Source: CAZFCK01 sp964517355 (GTDB lineage: Bacteria > Desulfobacterota > Desulfovibrionia > Desulfovibrionales > Desulfovibrionaceae). From it: a stretch of 9,171 nt of DNA. Shown here piece after piece: positions 7,719 through 9,171 of this stretch. The DNA lies in the NCBI GenBank assembly GCA_964517355.1, contig CAZFCK010000200.1, positions 1 to 9,171 on the forward strand. Direction: 5' to 3'. The notes beneath the pieces were generated by a model, which saw only the letters and a list, made by a program, of their open reading frames with translations, ran no database searches and was not told the DNA's origin. A program made the translations under genes and the position numbers. Every line of letters begins with the position of its first letter. The stretch's first letter is position 1.

Positions 7719-7754
7719 GAAATAGCACAGTTCAGTCTGGAGGGGAACCTCGGC
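7719..7754. repeat. Terminal variant repeat of the array
   Basis: The cas-distal repeat differs from the others by one base near its right end, with GGGAACCTCGGC in place of GGGAACCACGGC. Altered repeats normally mark the oldest, leader-distal end of an array, which places the leader at the cas2 side. In the crRNA orientation the change falls in the GCCGUGGUU part that pairs with the anti-repeat. Confidence 0.9.
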
Positions 7755-7758
7755 CGCA

Positions 7759-7788
7759 GGGGGAGAACCTTGAGTCAAGTTCCCCCCC
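7759..7788 (-). terminator. Hairpin between array and methyltransferase gene
   Basis: An interrupted stem pairs GGGGG (7759-7763) with C bases at 7784-7788, and GAAC-CTT (7765-7771) with AAGTTC (7777-7782), around GAGTC. It begins 30 nt past the methyltransferase stop codon on the minus strand and shares the GGGGGAGAACCTT/TTCCCCC pattern with the hairpin at 9113-9153. No T run follows, so it is a likely 3'-end structure rather than a textbook terminator. Confidence 0.45.
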
Positions 7789-7817
7789 CCCTGGAATGGC
7801 GGCCAGGTCCCCCTTGC

Positions 7818-8432
7818 CTAGCTCCCGGCGCTGTCCGGCTGGAAGAGCAGGAGATACGTATGGCGGAAGCGCGTTGCCGAGAGCGTGTTGAAGCCGCAGG
7901 GCAGGACTACGCCCCGCACGTCCTCTTCCGACAGGCGCATTTCCTTTGGAGGGCCGAATCCGGTCTCCTCCTTCTTGCATTCAATCACCGCAAGACAGCC
8001 TGAGGGGCGCAAGACGCGGCGGAATTCCCGGAACATGGCGGCGCAGCGCTCACGCACGCTGCGGATGTGCAGCACGGTGGCGAGCAGGACCACGTCCACG
8101 CTGGCGTCATCCAGAGCCAGGGGCGTGGTGATGTCGCAGGCCTGGCCGCTGACGTTGCGTAAATCTTGCGACGCGGCCTCCTCCAGCAGGCAATCGATGG
8201 AGCGCTGCACGTTGTCCAGGGCCAGAACGCGGCCGCGCTCCCCGACGCGCCGCGCGGCGTGGAGCGCGTATTCTCCGGCGCCGCATCCGGCGTCCAGCAC
8301 GTTCATGCCTTGCCGCAGACCGATCTCTTGAAAGACGTGTTCCGCGTCGTGCAGCCACATGCTGCTCGGGCCGTGTCCTTTGCGGACAGCGCCGGGGCGG
8401 GTATGGGCCTCCCGGCAATGGTGCGTTGTCAT
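7818..8432 (-). CDS. Class I SAM-dependent methyltransferase
   Basis: Soluble 204-aa protein with a Rossmann-type methyltransferase fold. Motif I is VLDAGCGAG (45-53, SAM binding), followed by the acidic end of strand 2 in ALDNV (D73), the adenine-contact aspartate D100 in ACDI, and the post-motif helix and strand FRREFRRVLRPSG-like region (about 134-149). ECKKEETGFGPPKEMRLS (151-168) is a conserved-looking segment seen in small UbiE/ArsM-like methyltransferases. The acceptor substrate cannot be told from sequence. The ATG at 8432 is chosen because it overlaps the TGA of the upstream Fur-family gene as ATGA, with AGGAG 10 nt upstream; the longer open frame to 8633 lies inside that gene. Co-translation suggests control by the regulator. 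I see no evidence that it serves the CRISPR system. Confidence 0.85.
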   Translation of the reverse strand: MTTHHCREAHTRPGAVRKGHGPSSMWLHDAEHVFQEIGLRQGMNVLDAGCGAGEYALHAARRVGERGRVLALDNVQRSIDCLLEEAASQDLRNVSGQACDITTPLALDDASVDVVLLATVLHIRSVRERCAAMFREFRRVLRPSGCLAVIECKKEETGFGPPKEMRLSEEDVRGVVLPCGFNTLSATRFRHTYLLLFQPDSAGS

Positions 8433-8974
8433 AATCGTAGTTCTCCTGAGGCGCCCCCCGCGTGATTTTGCATGGTATCGCTGGGGCGCAGTATTTTCGC
8501 GCATTCTTGGCACACGCCATAGATGCACGTCTGGTGGTTGCGTAGTGCGAAGGCGTTGGTTGCGGCCAGTTGCGCGTAAAGCGCGTCGAGGTCGGGGGAG
8601 GCTATCTCCATGGTGCGGCCGCATAATTCGCAAATGAGGTGCACGTGCTGCTGTTTGCCGTAGCGCGGTTCGTAACGGTCCAGCCCGTCGCTGAAGCGTT
8701 GCTTTTTGGCTATGCCGGAATCAAGGAACAGCTTCAGCGTGCGGTAGATGGTGGCCACGCCCACGCTTTCGTCCCGCCGCAAGACCTCGTTGCAGATTTC
8801 CTCGGGCGAGGGGTGGCCGTCCATGTCCAGGAACACCTCCAGGATCAGTTCGCGTCTGGCCGTGCGGCGCAGGCCGTGCCGGCGCAGATAACGTTGCAGC
8901 ATCTCGCCGGGGTCGGCGCCGTCCGTTGCGGGGCGCTGGGCGTTGTCCGCATGGAGCGCGTTGGTCGTTTGCAT
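8429..8974 (-). CDS. Fur-family metal-responsive transcriptional repressor
   Basis: DNA-binding regulator of the Fur/PerR/Zur family, 181 aa, slightly longer than usual because of a polar N-terminal stretch of about 22 residues and a C-terminal tail. The winged-helix domain covers about 24-105, with recognition helix VGVATIYRTLKLFLDSG (71-87). The dimerization domain carries HVHLICELCG (H110, H112, C115, C118) and CIYGVCQEC (C150, C155, C158). These give the two CxxC pairs of the structural zinc site, plus candidate regulatory ligands H110, H112, E123 and H147. Which metal or peroxide it senses cannot be settled from these residues. The start at 8974 has GGGAGG 5 nt upstream. It is the first gene of an operon with the methyltransferase, coupled by a 4-nt ATGA overlap. 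No Fur box was recognised in 8975-9171. Confidence 0.93.
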   Translation of the reverse strand: MQTTNALHADNAQRPATDGADPGEMLQRYLRRHGLRRTARRELILEVFLDMDGHPSPEEICNEVLRRDESVGVATIYRTLKLFLDSGIAKKQRFSDGLDRYEPRYGKQQHVHLICELCGRTMEIASPDLDALYAQLAATNAFALRNHQTCIYGVCQECAKILRPSDTMQNHAGGASGELRL

Positions 8975-9112
8975 CCGGGCCTCCCATTCATAAGATGTTC
9001 AAGGCGGGGATTGGAGCCGCATGCCCGGAGGGGGAAGCCCTCGGCAAGGCGGCGCGCCCCCTCCGGAATTCTTTTTCTCCCATGTGGTTCTTTCCGTTAC
9101 TCCGAAAGTGCA

Positions 9113-9153
9113 TTCGGGGGGAGAACCTTTCTACAGAAAGGTTTCCCCCCGAA
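9113..9153. terminator. Long GC-rich hairpin upstream of the Fur-family gene
   Basis: TTCGGGGGGA-g-AACCTTTC (9113-9131) pairs with GAAAGGTT-TCCCCCCGAA (9136-9153) around a TACA loop, an 18-bp stem with one bulged G. It is followed on the plus strand by a C-rich run and no clear T tract. It most likely ends transcription of a gene beyond the right edge or separates two operons. A dispersed palindromic repeat is an alternative, given the related hairpin at 7759-7788. Confidence 0.55.
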
Positions 9154-9171
9154 CCCCCCTTCCAAAGACTT

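Larger units (their letters stand above)
5145..7754 (-). CRISPR. CRISPR array, 40 repeats and 39 spacers
   Basis: The repeat is 36 bp and, on the plus strand, runs from GAAATAGCACAG to GGGGAACCACGGC. It starts at 5145 and recurs every 66 bp up to 7719, with every spacer exactly 30 bp. All repeats I read are identical except the last (7719-7754), which has one A-to-T change. The minus strand is assigned as the crRNA strand because tracrRNA, with its hairpins 3' of the anti-repeat, is on the minus strand. crRNAs would then carry the spacer followed by GCCGUGGUUCC. In that orientation each repeat ends in TGC-TATTTC, an extended -10-like element, with TTCCCC 17 bp upstream. This resembles the repeat-borne promoters known in Neisseria II-C arrays and would allow separate short crRNAs without a leader promoter. 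Spacers differ from each other except for one exact duplicate. The long reading frames across the array are artefacts of its 66-bp (22-codon) period. Confidence 0.97.

Noticed and set aside
5145..7754. Long open reading frames across the array on both strands (for example about 332 aa at 6392-7390 plus and 299 aa at 6593-7492 minus) that look like 22-residue repeat proteins.
   Set aside because: The 66-bp period is a multiple of three, so any frame lacking stops in the repeat stays open. The coding pattern is fully explained by the CRISPR repeats, and there are no ribosome binding sites.

Overview
This window holds a compact type II-C CRISPR-Cas9 locus that appears complete, with a tRNA-Ser gene on its left and a two-gene Fur-family regulator/methyltransferase operon on its right. 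Coding DNA is GC-rich with G/C-biased third positions. That bias, plus GGGGGGAGAACC/GGTTTCCCCCC hairpins of a kind I associate with Desulfovibrio-type genomes, suggests a sulfate-reducing Desulfovibrionales relative. The taxonomic guess is inference only, since no rRNA or species marker is present.

Layout, left to right. 1-87: AT-rich, nothing I can support. 88-305 (minus): tRNA-Ser(GCU) with its own promoter and intrinsic terminator. 306-444: no supported gene. 445-577: the tracrRNA gene on the minus strand. Its anti-repeat (512-547) is a 29/36 match to the CRISPR repeat and is followed by two hairpins. A TTGACA-N17-CACTAT promoter places its start at the anti-repeat edge. The cas9 promoter and leader share this DNA, reading the other way. 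596-5043 (plus): cas9 (1075 aa), cas1 (301 aa) and cas2 (109 aa), packed as one operon; cas9 and cas1 overlap by 25 nt and cas1-cas2 are 9 nt apart. No csn2 or cas4 lies between cas2 and the array, which with the Cas9 size and motifs gives subtype II-C. 5044-5144: a leader-like spacer with an 11-bp perfect inverted repeat. 5145-7754: a CRISPR array of 40 repeats (36 nt) and 39 spacers, every spacer exactly 30 nt. Only the last repeat is altered, by one base, and one spacer occurs twice. 7759-7788: hairpin. 7818-8974 (minus): methyltransferase and Fur-family gene, coupled by an ATGA overlap. 8975-9171: fur upstream region ending in a large hairpin.

How it should work: Cas1-Cas2 (with Cas9 and tracrRNA, as known in type II) add 30-nt spacers. 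tracrRNA pairs with the repeat part of crRNAs and Cas9 uses the duplex to cut matching DNA. The strand of the tracrRNA implies that crRNAs are read from the minus strand, towards cas2. The array is therefore convergent with the cas operon and probably runs towards its own leader, with promoter-like sequence at the end of each repeat as known for Neisseria II-C arrays.

The points most worth checking are the interlocked tracrRNA/cas9 control region, a repeat-mimicking 9-mer at the tracrRNA 3' end, the leader inverted repeat, and the duplicated spacer.
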